Source of the DNA: Paenibacillus rigui | GTDB taxonomy: Bacteria > Bacillota > Bacilli > Paenibacillales > NBRC-103111 | Direction of reading: 5' to 3' | Length of the DNA: 64,000 nt | NCBI RefSeq assembly: GCF_002234615.1 | Contig: NZ_NMQW01000037.1 | Location: 1 to 64,000 of the forward strand | Part shown: positions 28,399 through 37,011 of the stretch, one piece after another | Position numbering within the stretch: the first letter of the stretch is position 1 | Layout of the letters: each line of letters starts with the position of its first letter | The notes under the pieces: model-generated | Told to the model about the DNA's origin: nothing | Databases searched by the model: none | Seen by the model: the letters and a program-made list of their open reading frames with translations, nothing else | Position numbers and translations under genes: made by a program

Positions 28399-29313
28399 TT
28401 AATCCGGTCGATCTGAAGCCGCATTGGAAAGACCGGTGAAATTTTTGCGGAAATTTAACGGGGAGATGCCTTCTTTGTTGGAGAAGCAAGTGGAGAAATA
28501 GGAAGCATGCTGGAATCCGCTTTCCTCTGCTACTCTGGCCATGGACCAATCGGTTTGAATCAACAGTTTTTTGGATTGCTCGATCCGGTATTGAAGAAGA
28601 TAGTCATTGGGTGTCATGCCGAACACTTTCAGCATACATTTGGCCAAATAGTTCGAATGATAGTTTAAGTGTTCCTGAAGCATGGCATTCGATATTTTCT
28701 GCGTATAATTTTGGCGAATGAACAGCTCAACTTTTTCCGCCAAATGAAAGGCAGTCATGTCCGTTGTTGTGATCAATTCGCGGTTAATATGCTGCATAAA
28801 TAATTGAAAAGCATTCTGCTTCCGCCAATTGCGAATCGTCCGTGACTCGTGCTCCAGCTGAAAGAAATATTCAATACTTTCATATGCTTTTTGCGTAAGC
28901 TTCACATATTTCGGGATAAAAATGGAGTTCACCTCGGCATGGTTCAAGAATGCACTTTGCTTATGATTCTCTATTAAAGCGGCTTGATTCTCTAAACAGG
29001 AGTCCATATCCTCGTATTCCTCCCACGCACCATAGGTATGGAAGTGAATCCAGATAATTTCGGTTTCCCGCTCGCAGGGGGCGGCTCCATAATGGTGTAA
29101 ATCCGGCCTGAGTATGAGGGCTTCTTGCTGCTGCACGTTCCATTGGTGCGGCCCTTCCCCGATGAATATAGCTCCTTTCTTGACCACAATCAAATCGAAC
29201 GTACCGATGCTGCTTCGGCTGATATGACGTTCTCCCTGACGATAGAAAGCGCTTCCGAAATCTAAAAAGTAAGGGATGGGCGGGGCGATAAAATGAAGGA
29301 TTTGTGGATTCAT
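28399..29313 (-). CDS. AraC family transcriptional regulator with cupin-like sensor
   Basis: 304 residues. The N-terminal half looks like a sugar-binding cupin of AraC-type regulators (ALILRPDLHHYGAAPCERETEIIWIHFH), and the C-terminal 100 residues form the double helix-turn-helix (GFQHASYFSTCFSNKEGISPLNFRK). The frame is open to 29367, but ATG 29313 has aggaag at the right distance on the minus strand and gives the usual N-terminus. It faces the importer 2/GH127 operon tail to tail, so a role in arabinoside control is plausible. Its other neighbour is the NmrA-like gene upstream on the same strand. Confidence 0.85.
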   Translation of the reverse strand: MNPQILHFIAPPIPYFLDFGSAFYRQGERHISRSSIGTFDLIVVKKGAIFIGEGPHQWNVQQQEALILRPDLHHYGAAPCERETEIIWIHFHTYGAWEEYEDMDSCLENQAALIENHKQSAFLNHAEVNSIFIPKYVKLTQKAYESIEYFFQLEHESRTIRNWRKQNAFQLFMQHINRELITTTDMTAFHLAEKVELFIRQNYTQKISNAMLQEHLNYHSNYLAKCMLKVFGMTPNDYLLQYRIEQSKKLLIQTDWSMARVAEESGFQHASYFSTCFSNKEGISPLNFRKNFTGLSNAASDRPD

Positions 29314-29433
29314 AGAGCTTCCTCGGTATGTTATATTTTTAAAAATATATGGAAAAGAAAGTTGCATATATCCATATCATACTGGAAGCATCCTGGATGT
29401 TCAAGACGTTGCAGCAACTTTTGCCGACCAGCT

Positions 29434-29464
29434 GCGGACCCCTCTATGGGGTCGAGAGATCCGC
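29434..29464 (-). other. Hairpin between the NmrA-like and araC-like genes
   Basis: gcgga/tccgc encloses gacccc/ggggtc. It follows the NmrA-like stop on the minus strand. No T-tract follows, so it is a weak terminator at best. Confidence 0.4.
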
Positions 29465-29490
29465 AATTTGTGCCGAACAGTAAAGGGTGT

Positions 29491-30420
29491 TTACACAGAC
29501 ATATGAATGGTAATGAAGCCTGCATGAGCTGCAGTCCACTGCTGAAAGGAGGTCAGCGGAACGCCATAAGATGCCGCCTCCTGGATGGAAGCATGATGCC
29601 CCACTTCGTTAAGCCATTCATCCTCGCGAACAAGGGTCCGGCCCTGGGCTAAGGCTTCTTGCGGAGATAAAGAGATTGCCTGGACTGCGCGTCCCGTAGC
29701 AGCGGTTAGTCTATGTGCGATCTCCTCCATAGTCAGTGCATCGGCAGCAAGCTCGATGGTTTTGCCCGCATAGAGGTCAGGCTTCTCAAAGGCCGCAACA
29801 GCCAATGCCCCGATATCATCGACTGCAATCAGCTGAATACGGGTATCCGGAGCAATTGCTGTAACCAATGTGCCTTGCCGAAGAGTCGGATACATGAAAT
29901 CGACCATCGGTGCCAAGAAATTTTCCATGAACATCGCCGGTTTAAGGATGGTGTATGCAGCGAAGCCTGCGTTTCGAACCAGCTCTTCAATCTGCCATTT
30001 GCTCTCCCAGTATTGCTCGTTCCAGTAACCCGTTCCCGCACGAGGGTTATGCTTGTGATTGCCTGCCCCAACGACGCTAGTCTGAACGAAGTGACGGACA
30101 CCGGCTTGTCGAGCTGCCTGAATTAATGTTAAGGCATTTCTCGTTTCTCTCTCCGGTTCGTTCCAATGTAAAAGAGGGATCGCGAATACGTCAGTTACGT
30201 TCTCCAAAGAAGCTTTTACTTCTGCAGGATTGTCGATGTTGCCATGAAACACTTCGGCACCCAGAGAGGCAAGCTCCGAGGCTTTGCTAGGATTGCGAAC
30301 AAGCACACGTACCCGGTGCCCCCTCTCCAGCAGCTGGCGAGCCGTAGAGCCTCCTTGGGCACCGGTACCGCCGATGACTAGAAACAGCCTTTCCTGATTG
30401 ACTTCATCAAATGCAACCAT
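29491..30420 (-). CDS. NmrA/HSCARG-like NAD(P)-binding oxidoreductase
   Basis: 309 residues. The N-terminal Rossmann motif FLVIGGTGAQGGSTARQLLERG and the following RVLVRNPSKA are typical of NmrA-like atypical short-chain dehydrogenases. These often act as redox sensors or quinone/NADPH-dependent reductases. The canonical YxxxK catalytic pair is not obvious (a YWESK occurs near residue 135). An excellent ggaggt site precedes the ATG. The substrate is unknown and the neighbouring genes give no firm clue. Confidence 0.8.
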   Translation of the reverse strand: MVAFDEVNQERLFLVIGGTGAQGGSTARQLLERGHRVRVLVRNPSKASELASLGAEVFHGNIDNPAEVKASLENVTDVFAIPLLHWNEPERETRNALTLIQAARQAGVRHFVQTSVVGAGNHKHNPRAGTGYWNEQYWESKWQIEELVRNAGFAAYTILKPAMFMENFLAPMVDFMYPTLRQGTLVTAIAPDTRIQLIAVDDIGALAVAAFEKPDLYAGKTIELAADALTMEEIAHRLTAATGRAVQAISLSPQEALAQGRTLVREDEWLNEVGHHASIQEAASYGVPLTSFQQWTAAHAGFITIHMSV

Positions 30421-30594
30421 ATGGTTACCTCCTTATGGAATGAGCTTTTCTTATCTTTCTTTCTCTATCCATACGATAAGGGATTCCGGGGAAAAGGTAA
30501 AAGCTGTCCTGATCCAGTAGAGGGCTGAATAGATGCAAAGGATGAAGAACATAAGGGGCGGGAATCACGTTCCCATCGTTTTACAAGATTTTAC

Positions 30595-30623
30595 TTGACC
30601 TGACGCGATTTAGGCACTATGAT
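30595..30623 (+). promoter_or_regulatory. Sigma-A promoter of a possible small RNA
   Basis: TTGACC (30595-30600), exactly 17 bases, then TATGAT (30618-30623). No open reading frame with a ribosome binding site follows before the terminator at 30683. Confidence 0.65.
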
Positions 30624-30629
30624 AATATT

Positions 30630-30729
30630 TCTGTTAAAAAACCAAATAATGGGTGGATGTACCACCGAATGCGAAAGTCAAGATGCCTTGACCTTTTAGT
30701 GAGCAACTATGAGGTCAGGGCATTTTTTG
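30630..30729 (+). ncRNA. Candidate small non-coding RNA of about 100 nt
   Basis: The predicted transcript starts around 30630, just downstream of a consensus-like promoter, and ends in a terminator. It contains a short hairpin ggtgg/ccacc at about 30651-30665 and the long terminator stem. The only internal ORF, 16 codons from an ATG near 30648, has no ribosome binding site. It matches no known RNA class that I can name. It points towards the 3' end of the convergent tetR gene, so it may also act on that mRNA. Confidence 0.4.
30683..30729 (+). terminator. Terminator of the orphan cassette
   Basis: A twelve-base-pair stem (atgccttgacct with aggtcagggcat, one G-T pair) is followed by a run of six Ts on the plus strand. 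The minus strand lacks a matching T-tract. Confidence 0.8.
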
Positions 30730-30796
30730 TCACATAAGAGTTTATAGGTTTCTGGTGAGTCGGCACACTTTCAAAAGACCTCGGTAGAGGTTTCAC

Positions 30797-31396
30797 TCAC
30801 ATCCCTGTCGATTTATAAATACCGAGGAATCCCAGCCTTGTTAGCTGAAGAGCCATATGGTGAGGGGAATAAATTTTGCTGTCCGTCAGCCATTTCTCCA
30901 TAATTCCAATGGTTGAGCAGCTAATATAGTCAAGCAGAATGTCAAGCGGTACCTGGAGCTTTTGCTCTATACCAAGCTTCGAAAGTCGGGCGAAGAAGGC
31001 CTCACGGATCAAGCCGTTAAATTGGTTTCGAAAATCCCCTGCGGCATCTTTAGGCAGCATAACTTGATAAAAGTAATCATGCTCAAACACATGCTCGAAC
31101 AGCGCCAAGAAAATAAGATCCGGATCGTTAAAAGACGGTGTACTGTGCGACGGTTCCACTCCAATCCGAATCCGTTCTGCAAGCAAATCCAATTTATCTG
31201 CAATCATTTTTTGCAGGAGGTCTTCCTTGTCAATAAAGTGAGCGTAAAAAGTCGATCGGTTAATGTCGGCTTGCTCTGCGATATCTACGATACTAATTTC
31301 GTGATAAGGCTTTTTTTGAAGAATGACTAAAAATGCTTGAAAGATCATCGTACGTGTGCGAAAAATTCTTCGATCCATTCCCTTGCTACCCTTCAT
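30797..31396 (-). CDS. TetR family transcriptional regulator
   Basis: About 199 residues. The N-terminal helix-turn-helix reads ISIVDIAEQADINRSTFYAHF, typical of TetR proteins, and the rest is the helical ligand-binding half. Start: the ATG at 31396 is eight bases after gaggtg; an ATG at 31402 is only two bases away and less likely. The gene is divergent from the HpaB-like oxygenase gene, and two palindromes in the shared 240-base region are possible operators. It may control the organosulfur cluster. Confidence 0.85.
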   Translation of the reverse strand: MKGSKGMDRRIFRTRTMIFQAFLVILQKKPYHEISIVDIAEQADINRSTFYAHFIDKEDLLQKMIADKLDLLAERIRIGVEPSHSTPSFNDPDLIFLALFEHVFEHDYFYQVMLPKDAAGDFRNQFNGLIREAFFARLSKLGIEQKLQVPLDILLDYISCSTIGIMEKWLTDSKIYSPHHMALQLTRLGFLGIYKSTGM

Positions 31397-31435
31397 CTCC
31401 ATATCACCTCAAACAACGAATTCATCCTATCTGTT

Positions 31436-31456
31436 GTTTATCCGACAGGGATAAAC
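31436..31456. promoter_or_regulatory. Operator-like palindrome A, tetR/hpaB-like intergenic region
   Basis: GTTTATCC and GGATAAAC form a perfect eight-base inverted repeat around GACAG. It lies about 40 bases upstream of the tetR start, a place suited to autoregulation. Confidence 0.5.
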
Positions 31457-31490
31457 CCAACCCCAATTAAGCTCGTGATGTAGCTTATTG

Positions 31491-31508
31491 TTTCGTTACG
31501 CAACGAAA
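31491..31508. promoter_or_regulatory. Operator-like palindrome B, tetR/hpaB-like intergenic region
   Basis: TTTCGTT and AACGAAA form a perfect seven-base inverted repeat around ACGC. It lies about 45 bases upstream of the -35 element of the oxygenase promoter. Its sequence differs from palindrome A, so the same protein need not bind both. Confidence 0.45.
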
Positions 31509-31553
31509 TTGAAAATTGTGTAGGGTAACCATCAATACCAAAAATACTGATTG

Positions 31554-31581
31554 TTGATATTAAATGGATAATCGCTATGAT
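31554..31581 (+). promoter_or_regulatory. Promoter of the organosulfur oxygenase cluster
   Basis: TTGATA (31554-31559), 16 bases, TATGAT (31576-31581), about 60 bases upstream of the HpaB-like start. Confidence 0.55.
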
Positions 31582-31642
31582 AATAAATAAAGCAGACAAA
31601 ATCAATCGGAATAATAAAAATTATAAAACAAGGAGGTACAAC

Positions 31643-33097
31643 TTGCGAGGAGATAAGTTTATATCGAGTCTTGACGATGGACGCAGTGTATGGCTGGAAG
31701 GCAAGCGAGTCCATAAAATTCCCGAGCACCCCGCCTTCAAGGGCACATTAACCACTATCAAATCGTTGTTTAATATGCTGGACGATCCCGTTCAGCGTGA
31801 TCAAGTGGGGTATGCGGTTGGGCACCAAGGACACTACGCGCATAGCGCGTTTCTTGTTCCCCATACGGCACAAGAGCTTTCTAGGCGAAGTCAGTCTTTT
31901 TCCCGATGGTCTGCCGAAACAAACGGGATGATGAGCCGGTTATCCGATTACGCCCGATCATTGGTTACGGGCTGGTATGCCGCACGGCACCAGCTGTCAG
32001 CGCTGGATCCGAATTTCACGACTAAAATAACCGCCTACTATGAGGAGGCTAGAGATCACGACTTATTCTTGACAACAGCCATAATTGATCCGCAAATCGA
32101 CCGTTCCAGCGGGCTTGATGATAAAAGGATATCCGAGAGGTTCTTGCATGTAGTCAGGGAAACCGAGGATGGCATTGTTATACGAGGGGCAAAAATGATA
32201 GCGACAGGTGCGCCATATACCCATGACTTTGTTATTTTCTCTTTCCTGCAGTTTCAGACGCAGCATCAGAAGCATGCACACGTACTGATCGTGCCCGCTA
32301 ATTCGCAGGGGCTGCATATCGTTTGCAGGGAATCCTTCGCGGATTCGCGCGAGCAGAATCATCCGCTTAGCTCCCGATACGACGAGATGGATGCGGTCCT
32401 TTTCTTCGATGATGTTCTGATCCCTTGGGAAAGGGTTCTGCTTTACGGAGATCCTGAGAAGGTACTGGCATTGAGGGCAAACAAGACCGCGAATGGGCTG
32501 GCTTTTCATCAAAATGTCGTACGCTTTGTTGCCAAGCTCGAATTCGTTACCGGAATCTCGATTGCAGTAGCGGAATCCATCGGAGCCACGGGCTTTCTGC
32601 ATATCCAAGAAAAGCTTGGTGAGCTGCTGACCCAGATCGATGTAATCAAAGCGCTGATTATTGCAGCCGAAACGACTGCGGTTTTGGACGAGGCCGGTGT
32701 TCTGGTACCTGATTTGTCTTATATCGAAACTGCTAGAAGCCTGGGGACCAAATACTACCCTAGAGCCATTGAAATTTTGCAGCAGGTCGGTGCCGGCGGC
32801 TTCGTACAGACTCCATCCGGTGTTGAGGACTTTTACGGACCGATCTCAGAGCTGATGCACCTCTATTTTGAAGGAGCTAGTGTCAGTGCCGAGAAAAAGG
32901 TGGAATTGTTCAAGCTGGCTTGGGATGTAATAGGCAGCCCGCTCGGCGCCCGTCACCTGCTGTACGAAAGGTTTTATGCTGGCGACCCGATAAGAGGCCT
33001 GGCGAACCATTACAGCCGATTTGACAAGGATACGTTAACGGCACCGATTTGGCGACTGCTCAAACAAAACAGCAAAGGACGCATGACAACAATTTGA
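31643..33097 (+). CDS. HpaB-family flavin-dependent monooxygenase
   Basis: 484 residues from a TTG at 31643, which is five bases after a perfect aaggaggt. The frame is open to 31577 but without a ribosome binding site, and the TTG start gives an N-terminus ([16 protein letters not shown]) typical of HpaB/HsaA-type two-component oxygenases. The acyl-CoA-dehydrogenase-like fold uses FADH2 supplied by a separate reductase; no reductase gene is visible. The family hydroxylates phenols, but relatives act in other pathways. The next four oxygenase genes on the same strand point to organosulfur or aromatic sulfonate breakdown. The actual substrate is unknown. Confidence 0.8.
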   Translation: MRGDKFISSLDDGRSVWLEGKRVHKIPEHPAFKGTLTTIKSLFNMLDDPVQRDQVGYAVGHQGHYAHSAFLVPHTAQELSRRSQSFSRWSAETNGMMSRLSDYARSLVTGWYAARHQLSALDPNFTTKITAYYEEARDHDLFLTTAIIDPQIDRSSGLDDKRISERFLHVVRETEDGIVIRGAKMIATGAPYTHDFVIFSFLQFQTQHQKHAHVLIVPANSQGLHIVCRESFADSREQNHPLSSRYDEMDAVLFFDDVLIPWERVLLYGDPEKVLALRANKTANGLAFHQNVVRFVAKLEFVTGISIAVAESIGATGFLHIQEKLGELLTQIDVIKALIIAAETTAVLDEAGVLVPDLSYIETARSLGTKYYPRAIEILQQVGAGGFVQTPSGVEDFYGPISELMHLYFEGASVSAEKKVELFKLAWDVIGSPLGARHLLYERFYAGDPIRGLANHYSRFDKDTLTAPIWRLLKQNSKGRMTTI

Positions 33098-33114
33098 ACC
33101 AAGGGGGTACAGGG

Positions 33115-34275
33115 ATGAATATATTTTGGTTTATACCGACGCATGGGGACGGCCGTTTTCTGGGTACAAGGGAGGGAGCCAGAGCCGTCAGCTACAATTA
33201 TTGCAAGCAAGTCGCCCAGGCGGCCGATGAGCTTGGCTATACGGGGGTGCTGCTCCCGACGGGAAAATCGTGTGAGGATGCCTGGATTGTAGCCTCCTCC
33301 TTAATACCGGTGACCGAGAATCTGAAGTTTCTCGTGGCGGCTCGCCCGGGTCTCATGACGCCAACAACCGCAGCCAGAATGGCTGCGACACTAGATCGCT
33401 TCTCCAAAGGAAGGCTGCTGATCAATGTCGTGGCCGGGGGAGATCCGGTAGAGCTTGAAGGCGACGGGCTTTTTCTGGGACACGATGAGCGTTATGAGCT
33501 TACCCATGAGTTTCTGTCCATTTGGCGCAAGGAGCTGGGAGGCGAAGAAGTGGACTACACAGGGAAATACCTCATGGTCAAAGGGGGGACGGTTCTCTAT
33601 CCGACGATTCAAAAACCGCATCCGCCCTTGTATTTTGGCGGTTCCTCCGAAGCTGCAATGGAAGTGGCGGCCGAGCATGTCGATGTGTACCTGACGTGGG
33701 GTGAGCCGCCTGATCAGGTTGAACGCAAAATTAACCGAATGCGCAGTCTTGCAGCCGAGAAAGGGCGCACCCTTCGTTTTGGCATCCGTATGCATGTTAT
33801 CGTTCGCCCGACGGAAGCGGAAGCTTGGGAGGCTGCAGAGAGCTTGATCGCTCATTTGGACGATGAAACCATTGCTACCGCTCAACAAATATTCGCCCGC
33901 ATGGATTCCGTTGGACAAAAAAGAATGTCCGAGCTGCATCGGGGCGATCGCTCCAGTCTCGTCATCGGTCCTAATCTCTGGTCCGGGATTGGGCTTGTAA
34001 GAGGAGGCGCCGGCACGGCTCTCGTTGGAAATCCGGACCAGGTTGCGGCGAGGATCAAGGAGTACGAGGCGCTTGGGATCGACACCTTTATATTATCGGG
34101 CTACCCTCATTTGGAGGAAGCCTACATGACTGCGGAGCTGCTTTTCCCCAAGCTGGGGTATTCCCGGCCTTACCAAAGCGAGGATCGTTCCTTTATCGGC
34201 CCTTTTGGGGAAATTATTGCTAACAACAAGATTCCGACAAATCATGCAAGCTCCGTACCTGCGGCTTCATCCTAA
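33115..34275 (+). CDS. ssuD: FMNH2-dependent alkanesulfonate monooxygenase SsuD
   Basis: 386 residues, near the usual length for SsuD. The start [18 protein letters not shown] and the segments [19 protein letters not shown] and [20 protein letters not shown] are typical of SsuD in the bacterial luciferase-like superfamily. It releases sulfite from alkanesulfonates with FMNH2 and oxygen. ATG 33115 is preceded by aagggggt; it lies 17 bases after the HpaB-like gene. Neither the reductase SsuE nor the importer SsuABC is in the window, so these must be encoded elsewhere if it works as usual. Confidence 0.9.
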   Translation: MNIFWFIPTHGDGRFLGTREGARAVSYNYCKQVAQAADELGYTGVLLPTGKSCEDAWIVASSLIPVTENLKFLVAARPGLMTPTTAARMAATLDRFSKGRLLINVVAGGDPVELEGDGLFLGHDERYELTHEFLSIWRKELGGEEVDYTGKYLMVKGGTVLYPTIQKPHPPLYFGGSSEAAMEVAAEHVDVYLTWGEPPDQVERKINRMRSLAAEKGRTLRFGIRMHVIVRPTEAEAWEAAESLIAHLDDETIATAQQIFARMDSVGQKRMSELHRGDRSSLVIGPNLWSGIGLVRGGAGTALVGNPDQVAARIKEYEALGIDTFILSGYPHLEEAYMTAELLFPKLGYSRPYQSEDRSFIGPFGEIIANNKIPTNHASSVPAASS

Positions 34276-34307
34276 AACATAACTTCGTTGCCTATTAGTC
34301 AACTAAA

Positions 34308-34342
34308 GGCGCCTGAAAGCAAGTCATCAGGTGTCTTTTTTT
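34308..34342 (+). terminator. Terminator after ssuD
   Basis: The stem ggcgcctga/tcaggtgtc (two G-T pairs) is followed by a run of seven Ts. It splits the cluster into two transcripts or causes partial termination. Confidence 0.8.
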
Positions 34343-34416
34343 GTTCCATTCTTTCGTTAGAACAGGGCATTGCCCTTGTCTATATATCCATTTATTCCTT
34401 GATGAGGTGAAGAACA

Positions 34417-35493
34417 GTGTCATTAAAGTTTGCTTATTGGGTACCCAACGTAAGCGGCGGATTGGTTATATCCAACATCCCGCAAAGGACAGGCTGGTCA
34501 TACGAGGCTAATTCGAGATATGCCCGGCAGGCTGAGAAGGCAGGGTTCGAGTATGCGCTGCTCCAAACCAGATTTATCGCAAGCTATGGGGCCGAGAATC
34601 AGCTTGAAGCGATTGCGCTGGCTTCAGCGTTAGCTGCAGTTACAACGGAGCTGAAGCTTATTGCCGCAGTGCTTCCCGGGCTATGGCATCCGGGAACGAT
34701 TGCGAAAGCCATCTCTACGATTGACCAGATCAGCAAAGGACGTGCAGCGGTGAATATCGTCAGCGGCTGGTTCAAAGGTGAGTTCCACGGCTTTGGCGAA
34801 GCCTGGCTGGACCATAACGAGCGTTACCGCCGTTCGGAGGAGTTTATCCGCGTGCTGAAGCAGCTCTGGAGTGAGGAGGAAACGAACTTCAGAGGAGATT
34901 TTTACCGCATCAACGGTGCTCCGCATAAGCCCAAGCCTCATGTCATTCCACCGGTGTTTCAAGGCGGGAATTCAGCTGCGGCACGTGAAATGGCAGCGCG
35001 AGTATCAGACTGGTATTTCATGAATGGGAATAGTATTGAAGGCTTCCGTACACAAATGGAGCAGGTATCCCAGTTGGCAGCTGCATATAACCGCAAGCTG
35101 AGCTTTGGTGTTAATGCGTTCGTTATCGTTAGAGATACGGAAGAAGAAGCACGTCAGGTTCTACGTGATATTATTGCTCATGCCGATCCTGAAGCGGTAG
35201 AAGGCTTCCGCAGCCAGGTTCAGTTCGCAGGCAAGGCTTCCCCGGAAAGAGAAGGCATGTGGGCTAACTCCAACTTCGATGATCTGGTTCAATATAATGA
35301 TGGATTTAAGACCGGATTGATCGGAACGGCAGAACAAGTCGCGGACCGAATTATCGAATTAAAGAAAATCGGAGTCGATCTTATTTTGACTGGATTCCTT
35401 CACTATGACGAGGACATACAGTCCTTTGGAGAAAAAGTAATCCCGCTCGTAAGGGAGAAGGAGGCGGCTTTGCTGAGCGCGTCCACCATTTGA
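34417..35493 (+). CDS. sfnG: Dimethylsulfone monooxygenase SfnG
   Basis: 358 residues from a GTG preceded by gaggtga. It is a luciferase-like FMNH2-dependent monooxygenase; LKFAYWVPNVSGGLVISNIPQ and INIVSGWFKGEF-like segments match SfnG/SsuD-related enzymes. SfnG converts dimethylsulfone to methanesulfinate, which feeds SsuD/MsuD-type steps. It is followed 39 bases later by an acyl-CoA-dehydrogenase-fold protein. A different sulfone or sulfonate substrate remains possible. Confidence 0.82.
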   Translation: MSLKFAYWVPNVSGGLVISNIPQRTGWSYEANSRYARQAEKAGFEYALLQTRFIASYGAENQLEAIALASALAAVTTELKLIAAVLPGLWHPGTIAKAISTIDQISKGRAAVNIVSGWFKGEFHGFGEAWLDHNERYRRSEEFIRVLKQLWSEEETNFRGDFYRINGAPHKPKPHVIPPVFQGGNSAAAREMAARVSDWYFMNGNSIEGFRTQMEQVSQLAAAYNRKLSFGVNAFVIVRDTEEEARQVLRDIIAHADPEAVEGFRSQVQFAGKASPEREGMWANSNFDDLVQYNDGFKTGLIGTAEQVADRIIELKKIGVDLILTGFLHYDEDIQSFGEKVIPLVREKEAALLSASTI

Positions 35494-35532
35494 CATATCG
35501 ACAAATCAAATGAAATGAGGAGAGATGAAACG

Positions 35533-36738
35533 ATGACAACTTATCTAAATCAAACAAGTACACGTACTAACTATAAACAGCTGCGCGAGGAAATCCGGGC
35601 GATTGTAGACAAAGTAATCAAACCAAGAGCTGAACTAACGGACCAGGAAGGAAAGTTTCCAAGGGAGAATCTGCAAGCGCTGGCTGAGGCAGGCTGGAAC
35701 GGTGTTTTAATACCTGAGCAGTTTGGAGGCAAAGGGCTGGATCATGCTGCCTTTGCTATTGCGGCAGAAGAAATCGGAAGAGGCTGCCCGTCGACTTCTC
35801 TCGTCTATGTCATGCACGTCGGTGCCGTCCAAACGATCGCTTTATATGGGAATGAGGATCAAAAGGAACGGTGGTTAAAGCCCGTTCGCAGCGGCTCGAT
35901 CGGTACCTATTCTACAAGCGAACGTGCATCAGGCGGCCATTGGTGGTTCAATTTCAGTGAAGCTTCGCGTGATGGAGAGGACTACATTCTGAATGCAGAG
36001 AAATCCTTTACGACCAGCTCCGGGCAGGCGGACTTCTATGTATTTCAGACGAGAACACCAGGCGCTCAGACGCCTACGGACGTCAGCTTCTTTATTGTAG
36101 ATAGTTCACTTCCAGGGATTACACCGGGAGTGTGGGAGGCGCTTGGTGTCAGAGGCAATCACAGCGGCCCCATTAAATACGAGGGTGTTAGGGTTGATCC
36201 GAAGGATAAGCTTGGCACGGAGGGGCAAGGCCGGGAAATCCTGGAAAGCGGTGTGTCTCCGGTTTATCTCATCGGACTTGGCTCGACCTGGCTGGGGGTT
36301 GCGGAAGCGGCGCTCGAAGCTGCGACCGAATATGTCAAAGGGATGATCCATCGGGATTTCAACAAGCGTTTGGCCGATTACCAAATCATTCGTCAGCAGC
36401 TTGCCGAAGTAAAAGTGCTTATCGAGAGCCTTAAGCCATGGCAGCTATCGCTTGCCGAGCAGCTGGACGAATTGCAGGCACAGGGCCGTCCTCAGGTGGA
36501 GCTCCTGCTCCCGCTGGTGGAATTTAAAATTCATGCGGCTGAGGTTGCCAATAAAGCGACGAAAGCAGCTTTGGACGTTACCGGAGGCTATGGCTACAAA
36601 AAAGGCATATTCGAGAGACTGTTCAGGGATGCGCGAGCCGGAATTGCTATGGGCCCTTCCAACAACATTGCACGGGAGTGGATCGGTAAAGCGCTTGTGG
36701 GCCTCCCGCTGGAATTATGGTACGAGGGTGGAGAGTGA
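35533..36738 (+). CDS. Acyl-CoA dehydrogenase-fold flavoprotein, SfnB/DszC-like
   Basis: 401 residues with the full acyl-CoA dehydrogenase fold (N-terminal helical, beta, C-terminal helical with VTGGYGYKKGIFERLFRDAR). The usual catalytic glutamate of the IYEGTNEI-type motif is replaced: the aligned segment reads IAMGPSNNIA, with Gly at the Glu position. This argues against CoA-ester dehydrogenation and for a flavin monooxygenase role, as in DszC or SfnB-type sulfur-acquisition proteins. ATG 35533 is chosen because gaggagag precedes it; ATG 35515 has no site. It is cotranscribed with sfnG. Confidence 0.82.
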   Translation: MTTYLNQTSTRTNYKQLREEIRAIVDKVIKPRAELTDQEGKFPRENLQALAEAGWNGVLIPEQFGGKGLDHAAFAIAAEEIGRGCPSTSLVYVMHVGAVQTIALYGNEDQKERWLKPVRSGSIGTYSTSERASGGHWWFNFSEASRDGEDYILNAEKSFTTSSGQADFYVFQTRTPGAQTPTDVSFFIVDSSLPGITPGVWEALGVRGNHSGPIKYEGVRVDPKDKLGTEGQGREILESGVSPVYLIGLGSTWLGVAEAALEAATEYVKGMIHRDFNKRLADYQIIRQQLAEVKVLIESLKPWQLSLAEQLDELQAQGRPQVELLLPLVEFKIHAAEVANKATKAALDVTGGYGYKKGIFERLFRDARAGIAMGPSNNIAREWIGKALVGLPLELWYEGGE

Positions 36739-36797
36739 ATCAAAGGAAAGCTGGTAACTGAATTCGGAAGAACGGTAGAATGAACACATTGATTGAA

Positions 36798-36828
36798 AAA
36801 GGTCGCTATGGATAGCGGCTTTTTTTCT
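36798..36828 (+). terminator. Terminator after the SfnB/DszC-like gene
   Basis: gtcgcta pairs with tagcggc around tgga and a T-tract follows. Confidence 0.85.
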
Positions 36829-37011
36829 GTTTTGAAATTGTTGTTGTTGTCAAAATACAAAACAATGCTCCATTTATTATGCATGTTAACTATATTGAAT
36901 TTGCCGAGTTGCCAGGGGTTAATGCAAAGTTGTATACTACGTTTAAATTAATTGTTAGTTAATATAACATAATGATGACATGATTCGAAGTGGACATCAA
37001 AGGAGAGAGCC

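Larger units (their letters stand above)
30421..30796. other. Intergenic stretch holding an orphan promoter-terminator cassette
   Basis: 376 bases separate the NmrA-like start and the TetR stop, both on the minus strand. No credible gene is present. The plus strand carries a strong promoter at 30595-30623 and a terminator at 30683-30729, described separately. The remaining sequence shows nothing recognisable. Confidence 0.5.

Noticed and set aside
30648-30698. Short 16-codon peptide gene in the orphan cassette
   Set aside because: No ribosome binding site precedes the ATG and the ORF ends inside the terminator stem.
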